From the NCBI GenBank assembly GCA_011033025.1, contig WFMF01000179.1, positions 1 through 64,000 on the forward strand: a stretch of DNA of 64,000 nucleotides, in the 5' to 3' direction. Shown in pieces: positions 35,610-48,337 of the stretch. The stretch is from Beroe forskalii. Lineage: Eukaryota; Ctenophora; Nuda; Beroida; Beroidae. The notes beneath the pieces are model-generated. The model did no database searches. It saw only the letters and a program-made list of their open reading frames with translations, and was not told the origin of the DNA. The position numbers were made by a program, and so were the translations under genes. Numbering within the stretch: the first letter of the stretch is position 1; every line of letters begins with the position of its first letter.

Positions 35610-38600
35610 TCATTGCACTGCTTTAGCTCTGGCGTTGAGTTGTTTCGCATCATTGGCAAGAGAAACAATAGTGAAGAGGTGCATGAAAAGAAGGATGGAA
35701 GTGGGCAAGAACTGTTGGAAGAACTTGAGGGTGAGCAGCTGGTAGAACAATATGGACACCAGTAAACCTGAAACATGGGTATTAAGTAGTTTCTAGCTCG
35801 CGGATAATGCGCCGGAAGAACTGGTTAAAACTTTAAAAGGCCGGAATAAAGACCAATAAAGCATGAATCCTAAATTGAAATGAAGTACCTTCGACCAGGG
35901 CCAGTATCTTGAGGACTCTGAAGGACTCATTAAAGAGGAGGTGGAGGAGGGTGTGGGGGTAGAAGCAGGGGTGGGCAGCCACTGAGGGACTAACTGCAAG
36001 GTAGGTCCTGTCTTCGAACTTCACAATGCTCCCTTCCCCCCATTCCACCGCTTCTTTCCACCTGGAGATGGGTTTTAGTGTTATGATAATTCGATCGGGT
36101 TCTCAGTTAACTCTCTGCGGTTTTCATCAGTGTCTATGATGCATAAAGTAATGATCCCTGCCTGATCGGATCCATATTGGCGAAGACCCTAGCCCTCCAA
36201 GCTGCCATAGCACGTTCATTGTTCAACTCCAAGTCACTATATGACAAACATTGTGGGATTGTGGGAATCAGCTATCGCGTGATTGTGTCACGCTGCTATA
36301 ACAAACCCAATGTTTCACTGTTTAAGTTAACTCACTCGGGGACGGAGTCCGTTTGATCGTCCGAGAGGACAGCAGACTGCCAGCGTCCCAACATGTTAGC
36401 AGCGCTAGTCAGCTTCACCATGTAGTCCATGGGTAGCACCTGGACAGAGAAAATCAGGTGACACTCAGAGCAGTTCTCTTCTCCCAGGCTTTTCACTTCA
36501 CGAAATCAGTAACTTGATGACGTCGTTATTAGCATGTGGTAAGCCAAATTTCATGTGCACATAGAACTACGAAAGTCTAAAGTTACAGTAAAGCTCGAGT
36601 TCGAACCTGCAAAACAAGTAGAACTGATATGTGAAGCAGAGCTGTCAGCTGCTGAGCCTTGATACAGTTCATCTGCTTTACGACAGTATTACTCTGAAAA
36701 TGAGAGAAAATTTAAATGGGGATTATACACTGAGCATGAGCTTACTGTAAGGTAAGTATCAACTTATCAAGGATTTAAGACTTTTACTGAAGTACTAGCT
36801 TAGTGCTCACTAGTGATAAGTAATGGTTAAGGGATATGGTTATTCAGAAAGCAAGTGTACCTGCTGGAGTGACGTTGCCATGTAACACGCCATGTATACG
36901 CAGCAAACTATCTGAATACCAAGGTACTGCAATCTTGATTTGAGGTTGCATATCAAGCACTCGACGTACTTTCTTATTTCGTCGGGGCTAGCGGTTTTAT
37001 TTGGACCAACCGAGATGCTATTGGAGGGCTTTGAAGAGAATATCAATAGCACAGCTATCCTGCAAATATTAGATATGTTGAGGGCAGAATTAGGACTCGA
37101 ACAGGGCCCTGGCAACAACGGTACCCTATTTACTACGGTACCTTATTAACAACGGTACCTTACTAACGACGGTACCTAACTAACAACGGTACCTTATTAA
37201 CAAGGATACCTTATTAACAACGGTACCCTATTAACCACGGTACCCTATTAACCACGATACCTTATTAACGACGGTACCTTACTAACGACGGTACCTTATT
37301 AACGACGGTACCTTATTAACGACAATGGTACCTTATTAACGACGGTACCTTACTCACGACGGTACCTACCGTCGTTAGTAAGTTCCTTACTAACGACGGT
37401 ACCTTATTAACGACGGTACCTCATTAACAACGGTACCTTATTAACAACGGTACCTTATTAACAACGGTACCTTACTAACGACGGTACCTTACTTACGACG
37501 GTAACTTATTAACAACGGTACTTTTCTCACGACGGTACCGTTCTAACGACGATACCTTACTAACGACGTTACCTTACTAACGACGGTACCTTACTTACGA
37601 CGGTACCTTATTAACAACGGTACCTTATTAACGACGGTGCCTTTCTCACGACGGTACCGTACTAACGACGTTAGTTAGGTTGGTTGTAAGGTCCTTACTA
37701 ACGACGGTACCTTATGAACAACGGCACCTTATCAGCAACTGCACCTTATTAACAGCGGTACCTTATCAACAAATGTATCTAATTAACAACGGTACCCAAT
37801 TAACGACGGTACCTTACTAACGGCAGTACCTTATTAACAACGGTACCTCAATAACAGCGGTACCTGATTAACCACGGTACCTTATTAACAACGGTACCTT
37901 ATTAACGACGGTACCTTATTAACGACGGTACCTTATTTACAACGGTACCTTACTTACGACGGTACCTTATTAACAACGGTACCTTATTTCAGCACATTAG
38001 CAGACAACTTGAACAATAAACATTAAAACACGAATCGAAATAATGGCGAGACCAGCAGTGCATGTCTTTATATATGACGGTTGACACCACTCAGCATCCA
38101 ATCAAGCATGACGAATAACACTACGTACACACACCGACTCTATGACGTTGACACCACTTGACATGACGAACGTTACGTACACATACCAATTCTATGACGT
38201 TGACACCACTTAGCATCAAATCGAACATGACGAACAACGGCGTTTGCACATTCCAGACACCACTTATCTTACTATGAAGGTGCTCTACCTTCAAATATGC
38301 ATGCAGTTCGTTGAATTGTCAATTGCATGCATGGAATGTAACGTACGTAATTATCGTAACGTTCGTTCATTGCATGCATTGCTGCGCGTGCCGCGCCGCG
38401 CGACGCGTTAACGCGTTAATGCGCGAAAACTGCATGCGCGCGTTAACGCGCGCATGCAGTTTTCGCGCATTGCGGATCAGTAAAGAGCCGCAGCGCCTTA
38501 CAAATATGTGAGATTCAAAAGGTCCCCATTTTTGTCGCCCTTCTTTCACGGAAAATACTCAATTTCTGCTTCCTTTTCTTACTTTTCAAAAAGACGATCA

Positions 38601-40470
38601 ATTCAAAATTCTCAGCATAGATTTCTATCAAACTTTCAAGTTTTCTTGGACCAGATAATCGGATCATGAAACTCAAACTTTCAATTCATCAGATGATAAA
38701 ACTAATTCTAGTTAGTTTAAAGATGATAAAACTACTTCTTGTTAACTAACAGTGGGAAGATGGTTAGTCCGTTAGGAGGCAGGAGAAGGGGCATGAGGGC
38801 AGGAGACACGAACAGCACACCCGTCCAGAAAACTCCGTGAACACAGCACTTCACGGCTTCGTTTAGCACACACTGCAATGTTTTATATCAATCAAACGTT
38901 TCATTTTCTTATCCTAGACCACCCCTTGTAGACATCATGAAATCCTTGTCACGAAGGATACAAAACCTTCGAGAAATATCAAATACAAATTATCTGCAAT
39001 CTTCCCATCAGTCAGTCTTTCTCATGACTGCCCAGTGCCCATTAGCTAAGAAAAGGCTGTTAAATAATTTCAGAATTTTTTCATCACTTCTGTGCCTTGA
39101 TTGACTTGGTAGCTCGAGACTTAAAATTAAATGAGTTGTCAATACACAAAATCTGTAATTATTATTCTCTGTCCCTCATGAGTCCCCCTCCTAGACAACC
39201 CAGGCTCCAGCATAAGGATTAAGGAGCCCCTAGATTATTGAGGTAGCTGTTTATACGTAGGTTACACGCGTAGTATCTTGAGGGCAATTCATTCTATCGT
39301 GCGTTGAGGTTTCCTGTGTTATAGGCAAGTATAGGGGATGCTTAAATGACGTGTTTAAATGAGGCATATTATGGCTGGGTTAGCACACAAGAGGTGAAGA
39401 GGTTAGTTTCTGAAGTAGAGAACCACATAGAAGTTTACCTTTCCGTGCGATTAATAGACTTAGCATCTAGAGTTATAGATTACACCGATGTTTCATTCGT
39501 GTAAATGCCAGGACCATTTACATTACTCAATGAGAACCAAGAATTTGCAGTTGAACTATGGTAGTAAAGTATACGCTTTCAGAATTTTGGGAATTTTCAT
39601 AGCTCATACCAGTGCCGTCCCTCAGTTCACGAACCTGCTTCACTAAGTTGAGGAGGGGTCGGTAGGCCAGCAGAAAGGCCGTGATGATCAGTGCTTCCTT
39701 GTGGACACTGTGCAGGCTCTGCAAAGGATGCGGTAATCAACAAACCGAATAATATATGGTGATAATACACACGCCACACATGAATTACATATGCGGTGTA
39801 ACGAAACATGGTGTAATTCGATAAGGGGTTCGGATCAGGTTTAATAAAATTTTAAAAGTTAAATTGAGATTTAAACATTTAAAATATGGTCAGCCGCAGA
39901 ATATGTTCTATTCCATTTAATTGCATTGTGTTAATCAAATTAATTAAAGCGATGGGCATTTGTTAGATTAATTTGAATTTCGATGACCATTGAAAGCACA
40001 CACATCTCTTTATTGACAAGATAGCAATGAGGTTACATACCCCGTTATGCAGGGTGAAGTTGTGAGTAGAATGAAGGACAGAAGGTAGCCGATGAGTTGT
40101 ACTTCCTTTAACGGACATGTTGTCACTGTCAACCTGTACAAGTGAGAATGTTAGGAGAAAGTTGTGAGGGGATCAGCAACCTATATTCACTAGTTGAAAT
40201 AAACCTATTAAACTATAAAAACCAATTCCTAAGGAGGCTAAGTCTAACTCTGGGATTTCCTCGTTTCTAAGGCCGTTTTTGATAAATTGTTGGCCTGAAA
40301 TGGCCCTAAGAGTTTGTTAATGAAAATAGGACTCCTAAAAGCGGTCCGAGACCCGGACTAATATTCCTGTGGTATGAAATACTCACTTCTTGGAGGGAAC
40401 TGGAGACTGTTTGGTGAAGAGGGGCGGTCTTATTTTCTTCGTCATCATGGACGCCTGGCAACTCTACATC
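35610..40470 (-). CDS. TMEM39-like multipass membrane protein (N-terminal exons uncertain)
   Basis: The 3' exons are firm: 37059-36861, 36693-36607, 36439-36336, 36061-35889, 35767-35610 (stop TGA). They match TMEM39 (ER protein linked to lipid and autophagy regulation) in order: PDEIRKYVECL, then hydrophobic segments, then VLPMDYMVKLTSAANMLGRW, ALVEGLLVSILFYQLLTL, ending LNARAKAVQ. Four more minus-strand exons fit in phase upstream: 40470-40387, 40133-40041, 39718-39635, 38872-38751. The last leaves two bases that complete a Leu codon at 37059. They encode an acidic stretch and two hydrophobic segments (KEALIITAFLLAYRPLLNLV; VFWTGVLFVSPALMPLLLPP), but I cannot align them securely, so they may belong to another gene. 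No start codon is identified. The intron before 37059 holds a minisatellite. Confidence 0.68.
37122..37985. repeat. 17 bp minisatellite (TAACGACGGTACCTTAT)n
   Basis: About 50 units, each with a GGTACC hexamer; ACAACGG, ACGACGG, TTATT and TTACT variants are mixed. Short inverted patches interrupt it (CTACCGTCGTTAGTAAG at about 37366 and CGACGTTAGTTAGGTTGG at about 37667). It lies in an intron of the TMEM39-like gene. Confidence 0.93.
38055..38250 (+). repeat. Short tandem repeat, TGACGTTGACACCACTTAGC type, three units
   Basis: Units TATGACG(G)TTGACACCACT, AGCATCAAATCGAACATGAC and GAACAACG recur with period about 50-65 bp, directly right of the 17 bp minisatellite. Confidence 0.7.
38418..38471. 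repeat. 54 bp perfect palindrome
   Basis: AATGCGCGAAAACTGCATGC and the GCGCGTTAACGCGC centre, mirrored exactly about 38444/38445. It sits in a cluster rich in GCATGC, CGCGTTAACGCG and CGTACG (38297-38475), in a TMEM39-like intron. Confidence 0.85.
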
Positions 40471-42059
40471 CTACTACAGCACCGAATGTTACATTACATT
40501 TCATCAGAATATAATCAGAATTTAATAGGACAATAGCATTCAAGGGATTCATAGCCTTCATATGAATTATTGACCACTTGGCTCTAGAGTTTTTGTCTTA
40601 AATTTCAAGTCTAAGGTTAATTTTCAGCGTGATCTTGATTTCTGATAGCCACTCAGAAAATTGTATCTGCCTGAAATTCCGAATCTTCCAAATGTGAAAT
40701 GTTTCCCTCCACTTTGCTCTAAGAAGAGACCGATCCACCTCTCATAAAATTCCAAGTTCGAACGTCTATTGACATCGATAAGAAAAGGATGAATCTTAAG
40801 TTTTAAATCTTTTTCATCTCGGATACCTACTTACCTAGGGAGCTTCGTTCACAGACCTAGAGTATATGTTGTTGGTCATGGTATGGTGCATGGCCTTTCG
40901 CTAGTTTTTCCTAAATTCTTCATTTTACATGTATGTAGGAAAGGAAGCAATGAAAATATTCAAAAAGTATAGGATATCATGCGATTACGAAGGTATAATT
41001 TGAATTGTATTTCCATTATAATCAAATCAAAAACTGAGTACTATACGTGAGCACCTTGCTGTCAGCCTTTGGCCTTAATCTTAGCACCTGCTCATGAAAA
41101 CTGAGACATCCACTAGTAATACTTGTCTATTAAATGGAGACATGGTTGATCATAATTACAGCAATTGTGAACTGCTTCGTAAAGTAGATCATACCAGGAA
41201 CCCTTGGGAGTAGGTTACAACTTTCTTCCTGTAGTTAAGTATTTAAAAGAACACCTGTACCAGTTAACCTTACTGCATGTTATTTGATCTAAGTGAATAA
41301 ATAAATCTGCATTTACTAATTTATGGAGAAAATGATATCGTCATCTGTCATCTGAAATGAGACTAAACCTTTCAAGTAAAAAGGTACGAATTTGTCAACA
41401 CCTACAATCGACATACCCATATATAATAACGGAATAAACTGTCCCAAACCACACAATAATCAATTTATTAAAAGATGCTCTGAAATTATCATAAAAACTT
41501 AGATTATACTAGAGGCTGCTGTCCATAAAATACGTCAGCAAAATTATAGACCCTTTCCTCCCCCTTGCCTGCAAATTTCCGAAGTCCAAGTATTTCATTA
41601 TTGCATTATTTGTAATTCCTATCCAATCATTCCCATCCAATCATTCATAATTTTCGTAAAATTCCTAACGTACCCAAATTTTCTCTATAGCTGGACGCCT
41701 GCAACTTTTTGGTAAATTACCAAACCTCATGTGCACAAACGTCCAAATCGGCCACACCCCTCCCTCCCCTCCTTGCGGACGACCTTTATTGACAGCCCCT
41801 TTAGGTATAAAGTTATAAGATGCGTTAAAACATTATAAATCAAAATAATAGGTCAAAATATTTCTATTATGAAATGAAATAATCTGAAAGAAAATCACTA
41901 AAAATCAGCTGGAATCTATCGAAAGTGTTCCTTAATAGAACTGTTTACACATAACCAATCATGTTTACCATACTTTATTATATTTTGTGGGAATTTAAGA
42001 GTTCGGAGGGCAACCCAGAAACGGTTGAGTTTGTGCTGGAGCCTCAGTAAAACCATCTG
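40471..42059. other. AT-rich stretch between TMEM39-like and P5B ATPase genes
   Basis: No firm gene. On the minus strand around 40895-40843, ATGCACCATACC... runs to CCTAG|GTAAGT, a donor-like edge, but the frame stops at TAG there. It might be a 5' untranslated exon of the TMEM39-like gene. Confidence 0.35.
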
Positions 42060-45000
42060 TCATTTGTAGAAGTGCTTGGAGTTGAACTTATCTCCTTGGA
42101 TAGAGGCCCATTTCTCCGATACAACGTCAAACTGGATGGAAGCAATTTTTCATAATTTAAAAGTTTAAATTTCAAAATGATCTTATTTACAATACTATGC
42201 ATCAATCAATTAAGACTGAAACTTTATGGCTGTAATTAAGCAGTCAGGCGTCAGCACTATCTGATCAGCTGATTGGACTTTTGAAACTTAACACTAACCT
42301 CAGGCTTCGCCCTGTTGAGACAAACTCTAGCATTCTCCAGGTAATCAGATATGGCTTTGGTAGCAAAGAAACACTCCAGGAGATATGCCGTCACGAAATT
42401 GAGAGCCATCATGAGGACGAAAGTGACCTGAAGTGTAAGATAATTAGATGATCAGTCAATGTCCAAATTTAATAATATGTTATGTAAATGTGACTTAGTA
42501 GTAGGTAGTGACTTAGTGACCACCTTATTAATGATATTTGTGAATGAATTATATCAAAATCAAAGAAATTAGATCCAATGAATTCATAATTCGATTAATC
42601 ATTATCGTGTTAGTTTGGATCATGATAAATTATCAACTAGCTTCAATTTTACCTGAACTTCCGTTTCTTGCAGCGACAATAGGCCAAGTGTCTTGGTTAG
42701 AAACGGGAATGGCTGGAACACAAACAGAAGCGCCATCAGTATACAAATGACAAAGACTATCATGAGGGTCCAGTTTCTATATACTGGCCTGAAAATTAGA
42801 AACATATTTTAGTACACTGTACATTAGCAATGTTCTCTGACTTGAAGCACTGTGATATGTTATATCTTATATATAATTTGGAGATGGCACGTGAATTATG
42901 TCTGTGCGGGCGCACAGTTTAAATTTGAGCTTGCCAAGAAAATATCAAGAGAAACGAAGGCTAAGCTGGGCTAAGTCGCGCCGTTGCTATGGATACAGAT
43001 ATTCTGCACGTGCAGATTATGATCAGTTCTATGCGAGTGCTTTCTGATACGTTGTTGACTGCTGCATTGTAGCGTTTGAAAGAACGGTGCGTTTACTGTT
43101 TTTCATTTGAAATTCAAGATCTGGAAATATAGAACGGGTATGGCTGGCATCGTGGATGCTATTTCCGAAAGCATCTCTTCATAAATCTGTGGCAGACGAC
43201 GGTCGATTTAAATCAATGCTGAGTTGATGGTAACGGAAAATGTGAATTTAGAGGAATTTAAGATTGGACAAAATCAAAATCAAATTGAATCAAATTTGGG
43301 GCTAGCACATTGCGAATTTGGAAGACTGCTCTTGGCATGAATCAAAGCTTTAATTCAAAGTTCAGTATGAGTACGATACTCGGTTTTAATTTTCAGATTT
43401 AAATTCAGCATACAAGAGCACATTATAATAATCAAAACTTGCACGGTCCAGAATTACTCAAAGTAACTTACGAATAATGGTAAATTCTGCTCCTTCATAA
43501 ACTTTTTGACTTTTTGAGAGTTTATTATTTGGTCCAACGGGCTTTTCTAGTCTTAATTATAATTTCGTAAGAGCACGTGAATAATGTTTGTGCTTCCGCA
43601 CCGAATTAAATTTGAGCTTGCCAAGAAAATATCAAGGAAAACGAATACAAACGGGAGAAAGGAGGTGCTGTTGCTATGGAAACCAATTTTAGTGCACGTG
43701 CAGATAATGATCAGTTCTATGCGAGTGCTTTCTAACACGCTTCTACTGTTAAATGCTGTACTGTAGATTTTGGAAATTTGACGTTTTCTTTACTTCAAGT
43801 TCAAGATCTCAAGATGGACATAACTTGAATAACGGAGGATATTTCAGATGGATTGTTATCATAAAACTGTGGCAGAGTTCGGTCTATAATCAATGCTTAG
43901 TCGGTGATAACAGTAGTAACTGTAATTTTGAAATTGAACGCTTAGAGCAATCTAAGGTTTACAAAAGTGTACAATTTATTCGAGTTGAATATAGGTGAAG
44001 CAGATTACCAAGAATTGATCCTGGCCCGGGTCAATATGAAAAAAATTGTCCAATGTCAGTAATCAGTATGGGAATCAGTTGTCAGATTTAACATCATCCT
44101 GCGGAACAAAAACGAACATAAGTCACATGATTTAGCACAATTACTGAGACTAATCGTCGAACTATTTTTTCACCCTGCTCCTTCATAAAATTCGTTGCGT
44201 ATAACTATTTATCTGATTGCAATTTTTTGATGCGGTAGAAATTATCCAATCAATTTGAATGGTAGTGTTCAATATTTGCGAACGAGGTGCTGCGTAGCAG
44301 CGCCGAGTGAGCTGTGTGTCTGCAGGCCCAACGGGCCTGCTAGTTTATTTATAATTGTGTAGAAACTTTGAAAAGCCTAGATATACATCTTACTCTTAGA
44401 TTGAATAGTAACTAACATTCTGTGAGGTCTCCCCTCTGATAATACGATCCCGTAAATTGCATACTGGAAAGATGACGAAATAAAGAGGGCAGTGTTCTCA
44501 TAGGATGGATTGTCATGAAGGTCTTCTGCAGGAGTGTAGGGAACAAAAAACGGCTGCTTCTTCAGGTAGAAGTAAAAGGAAAACTGAAAAGAAGTAATTT
44601 AATGACTTGACTGAATAAGCATATAATAGTGATTATAATCTTCAAACTTTTTGATTTAATCAACAAATCACTTCAGGCTGTGAATATCATGAACATACTA
44701 TTTAAATAGCAGCTTGCTATACCCCACAAACCTGGAAAATGAAAGTTAGAGCAACATGGCTGGTTAACAGCGCAAAGACCTTTAGATCAATCAATTGTGC
44801 TTTAGGAGTACGATTAGCAAGACATCTAGCCGGTTGAGAGTGGCCCAGGGTTGCGGCAACAGCAGTGATGACAAACAAATCAATGTACAAGAACTGAGCA
44901 TCTGACAAGTTATTACCAATGCTGTAGTGGATAAGTTGTGTAATGAACTGTATCATGCTATACATGGCCATGAATCTAAAGGTTACAGAGGCAGTTACCA

Positions 45001-47590
45001 GAGCAGCTCTACCTTGGCGAAGTATTTCAATCATACACGAAATGGAAGGGTTAGCTGAAGTAAAAGGAGCAGCAATTGACGCCTCTGCCTCAGATAATGA
45101 CACTCCAGCATGTGCTGACCTGAGAGCCCCGCAGTCATTGGCTCCATCACCACACATTGACACTGTCAGCCCAATTTGTTGGAGGTCCTCAACTAACTTC
45201 TGTTTAGTAATGGGCTTCATGCGAGCAAATATTTTACCTTTAAGGAGAAGCAGTTCATATATCAATGGATGGTCAGAAGCTATTTGGTCAAATGTTGAAC
45301 CACCAATTGCAAAAACATATGGACCATTAGTTAGTTTTTCAATTGCATCATTTATACTTTCCTCATCATAGTTATCATTTAAAACAATTGCATTTTCATC
45401 CTGAAAATCAAGCTGAAAAGAAACTGAATTGTCAACTACTTTTATAACAAGAACATTATGTTTCATAGGAACTATTCCACACTTCCGGGCAACAGTGGTA
45501 GCAGTTAAAATATTATCTCCCGTAACCATACAGACTCTAGTGTTAGCATTCAAAATATCACCAATGCATTGAGTTGTATCATTTTTCAAGTGATTTTCCA
45601 TGACAAGAAATCCTATAAAATGAAGATTGCACTCAATTTCAGATCTTCTTGTGCTTTGGATGTTATGCCAGCTTGTATCAGAGTCTATTGATTTCCAACC
45701 AAATGCAATTACTCTATACCCATCTTGTGTAAAGGAGTTCAATTTGGAATCAAAATCAACAGGAATACTTTCTTCAACAGAAAGTGATTTAATCATCTCT
45801 GGTGATCCTTTGCAAAAAATGATAAACTCATCATCTTCAAGGCTCTTTGTGATAACAGACATTCTTTGATACTCTGATGTAAATGGGAATATCTTGATGA
45901 TTCCTATCTCTGAAAATTCAATTTGTTGAACATCAGGTGCATCTGAGTCATTGGATTGTGGAGTAACAATGGCACTCAAGAATTGTGTGAGAGAGCTGGT
46001 ATGGTCACATTCTTCAATAGCCCATTTAGTAAATTTGAACATTTCAATATCTAAGGGATCTCCAATAAATTCCCCATTAATAACTGATATCTCATGACAT
46101 GTTGCAAGAGCTTCAACAAGCTTCTTATTACTAATATCACTACACTTGTGTTCAGTTTGTTGGAAAGTAATCTTGGATGGTATAGCGCATAAAACAGTAA
46201 GGCCATCCTCAGTAAGTGTTCCAGTTTTATCAAAACAAATGTTCTGTACTTTACCACAGAAATTTACCCTCTGAGGATCAATGCAAAAAATTTTGGCTTT
46301 TTTCATTCGCTGAACTGCATAAACAACGCCAATTGTCAATGCTGCTGGTAAAGCTGGTGGTACAACTACAGTAATCAAGTCAAGTCCAAGGCGCAATGTC
46401 TTCCAAAATGTTCCACCAAGTTTCATGGAAATATAAAAAGTGTAACCAAAGCCAATGGCAGCAAAAAATGATAACATAACTATAAATCTAGTGGCATCTG
46501 TTTGAAATTCAAACTTTGTAGGCTTTGGACACAAAATAGATCGAATTAAGGAGCCTTTAAATGTATTGAATCCAGTTCTGGTAACAATTGCAACTGCATG
46601 AGCACCAGATGAGGGTTTGGCTTGAAGTATGGTAGTACCTGAAAAAAGAGAATATTTTTTATCTCTTTCAGCATCATATATCAGATCTTCTGCCACATCA
46701 AATCTTTCCACTTCACCAGAATCAAACACAAATTTAGAAATATAAGGAACTGAAGACTTGTTTACAGGTACACTTTCTCCAGTTAAAGCACATTCATTCA
46801 CAATGGCAGAACCAGAAACTAAAACAGCATCACAGCACAATAGCATGCCATCTCTTGGAATAAATATTACATCACCAGGAAGTAATTCTGAGGACTGTAT
46901 GGTAATTTCTCTGCAATTCCTTTGTGTTAAAACTTCAATAGAGGATGATGCCATGGCATTGATCTTTTTCTTTTGCTTGCGCTGCTCAAAAATGGTGATT
47001 CCAATGGAGACAATTGATATGACCAAAATAGCAGATGCATACATCTCATAACTATCACACATCCAGAGAATAACAGCAAATGCTTGAAAAATATAAAATG
47101 GTTGTATTACTTCAATGCAGAATAGCTTCAGATAAGATGGGACAGGAACATCAATAGTATTATTCCCAAATCTTTGAAAATATTCTTCAGCAACAGCTTC
47201 ATCCAAACCACTACTCAATGCATGTATATCGGAATAATGAAGATTTTCTAGACCATTAATTAGAACAAATTGCCCATTATCATAAACATATTTTAAATAC
47301 TGATACTTGAAACACTTTTTACCATTGATAGTCTTGACAGACACCAAACCCTCAGTACCTGCCAAACATGATTTGATATGGACATAATTGGCACTAGAAA
47401 GTTTGGTCTTCTTCTTGGTGAACAAGGCATTAGCTGATGGAAACCAGAATAATAACAGAAGAAATAGTCCCCCTGTTATGAAAGTCAATAGAATGGTCAA
47501 CAATATTTTTGGTAAAGAAGCAGAAAGCCCAGTGATAACATATTCTGTAAAGCAATCATCATTTATGATCTGAGAATTCTTGTAGTTCAT
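42060..47590 (-). CDS. P5B-type ATPase (ATP13A2/ATP13A3 family), complete
   Basis: P5B ATPases are late-endosomal/lysosomal transporters; ATP13A2 exports polyamines. Exons: 47590-44732, 44583-44417, 42788-42653, 42427-42299, 42131-42060 (TGA). All join in phase to 1120 residues, close to the family's roughly 1150-1250. Exon 1 alone codes 953 residues. Visible are an N-terminal hydrophobic region (about 29-50), actuator TGES (270-273), the P5B signature PPALP (411-415), phosphorylated Asp454 in DKTGTLT, KGSPE (594-598), MVTGD (698-702) and GDGAND (814-819). The small exons add the last membrane segments (YENTALF; WTLMIVFVICILMALLFVFQ; ALNFVTAYLLECFF). I chose Met at 47590 because upstream codons run into a Helitron-like repeat at 47658; an upstream exon is possible. 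Intron 2 holds another Helitron-like element. Confidence 0.93.
42865..44343 (+). mobile_element. Helitron-like non-autonomous element, family 2, copy 1
   Basis: The 5' end TCTTATATATAATTTGGAG follows A, and the 3' end is a hairpin (GCAGGCCCAACGGGCCTGC) whose last C starts CTAG before T. Inside, a block of about 500 bp (CACGTGAATTATGTCTGTGC; TTTGAGCTTGCCAAGAAAAT; ATGATCAGTTCTATGCGAGT) is tandemly duplicated at about 42888-43080 onward and 43572-43765 onward. It lies in an intron of the P5B ATPase. A reverse copy is at 52482-53603. Confidence 0.72.
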
Positions 47591-47657
47591 AAGGGATGTG
47601 GTTTCTTCATCCAGAAGTTTTATCAAAAATGATTTGCAAGATAATACAATTATAATA

Positions 47658-48337
47658 TTTGTCGGTTCGCCCCACGGATCGCACGATGGCAGCCGCATGA
47701 GCTAACGGCCACGTGTCCCTTTTGACAGTGATTTGACTGAGCGAGTTTGGAGGGGAAATTAAACTTTAATTTCTGCGAAAAAGCTTCCCACGCCCTTAAC
47801 GTTAACCCAATATTGCCGACAATATTCCCAAAACCTTTACTCATCATCAAAAACTCCATAGCGAAGGAATTTTGAAAAATTGAAAAATCTATTTTTTTCG
47901 AAAAAGTGGCGGGCCTCCCACGCCCCTAAGGGTGGCCCAATAAGACTCCGACAAAATTCTCAAACTTTTTATTCATCATAAGCAACTTTATGGCGAAGGA
48001 ATTTTGAAAAATTCGAAAGTTTAATTTTTACGAAAAAAGGGCGTGGCCTCCCACGCCTCAGAGTGACCCAATAATTGACAAATTCTCAAAATTTTTATTC
48101 ATCATAAGCAACTGATGGCGAAAGAATTTTGGAAAATCTGAAACTTTAATTTTTGCGAAAAAGGGCGTGGCCCACCACGCCCCTTGTGGGTGGCCGAAAA
48201 ATCTCATACTATTTTTCTGATTTATTATAAAGTTTTTGCAACACGATGAAAAAAGAATTTTGTTGCCTTCTTGAAAACGAATCGCCATAAATAAATAAAT
48301 ATATATATATTAACAACACGCATTATATATAGTAAGA
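47658..48337 (-). mobile_element. Helitron-like element, family 1, copy 2
   Basis: Reverse-orientation copy of 19529-20369. The 5' end (TCTTACTATATATAATGCG on the minus strand) is intact next to A; the 3' end is degenerate (CCGACAAAT where CCGACTAGT is expected). It ends 68 bp from the chosen start codon of the P5B ATPase. Confidence 0.7.

Noticed and set aside
44943-47051. Plus-strand frames inside the P5B ATPase
   Set aside because: Shadows of the minus-strand coding exon.
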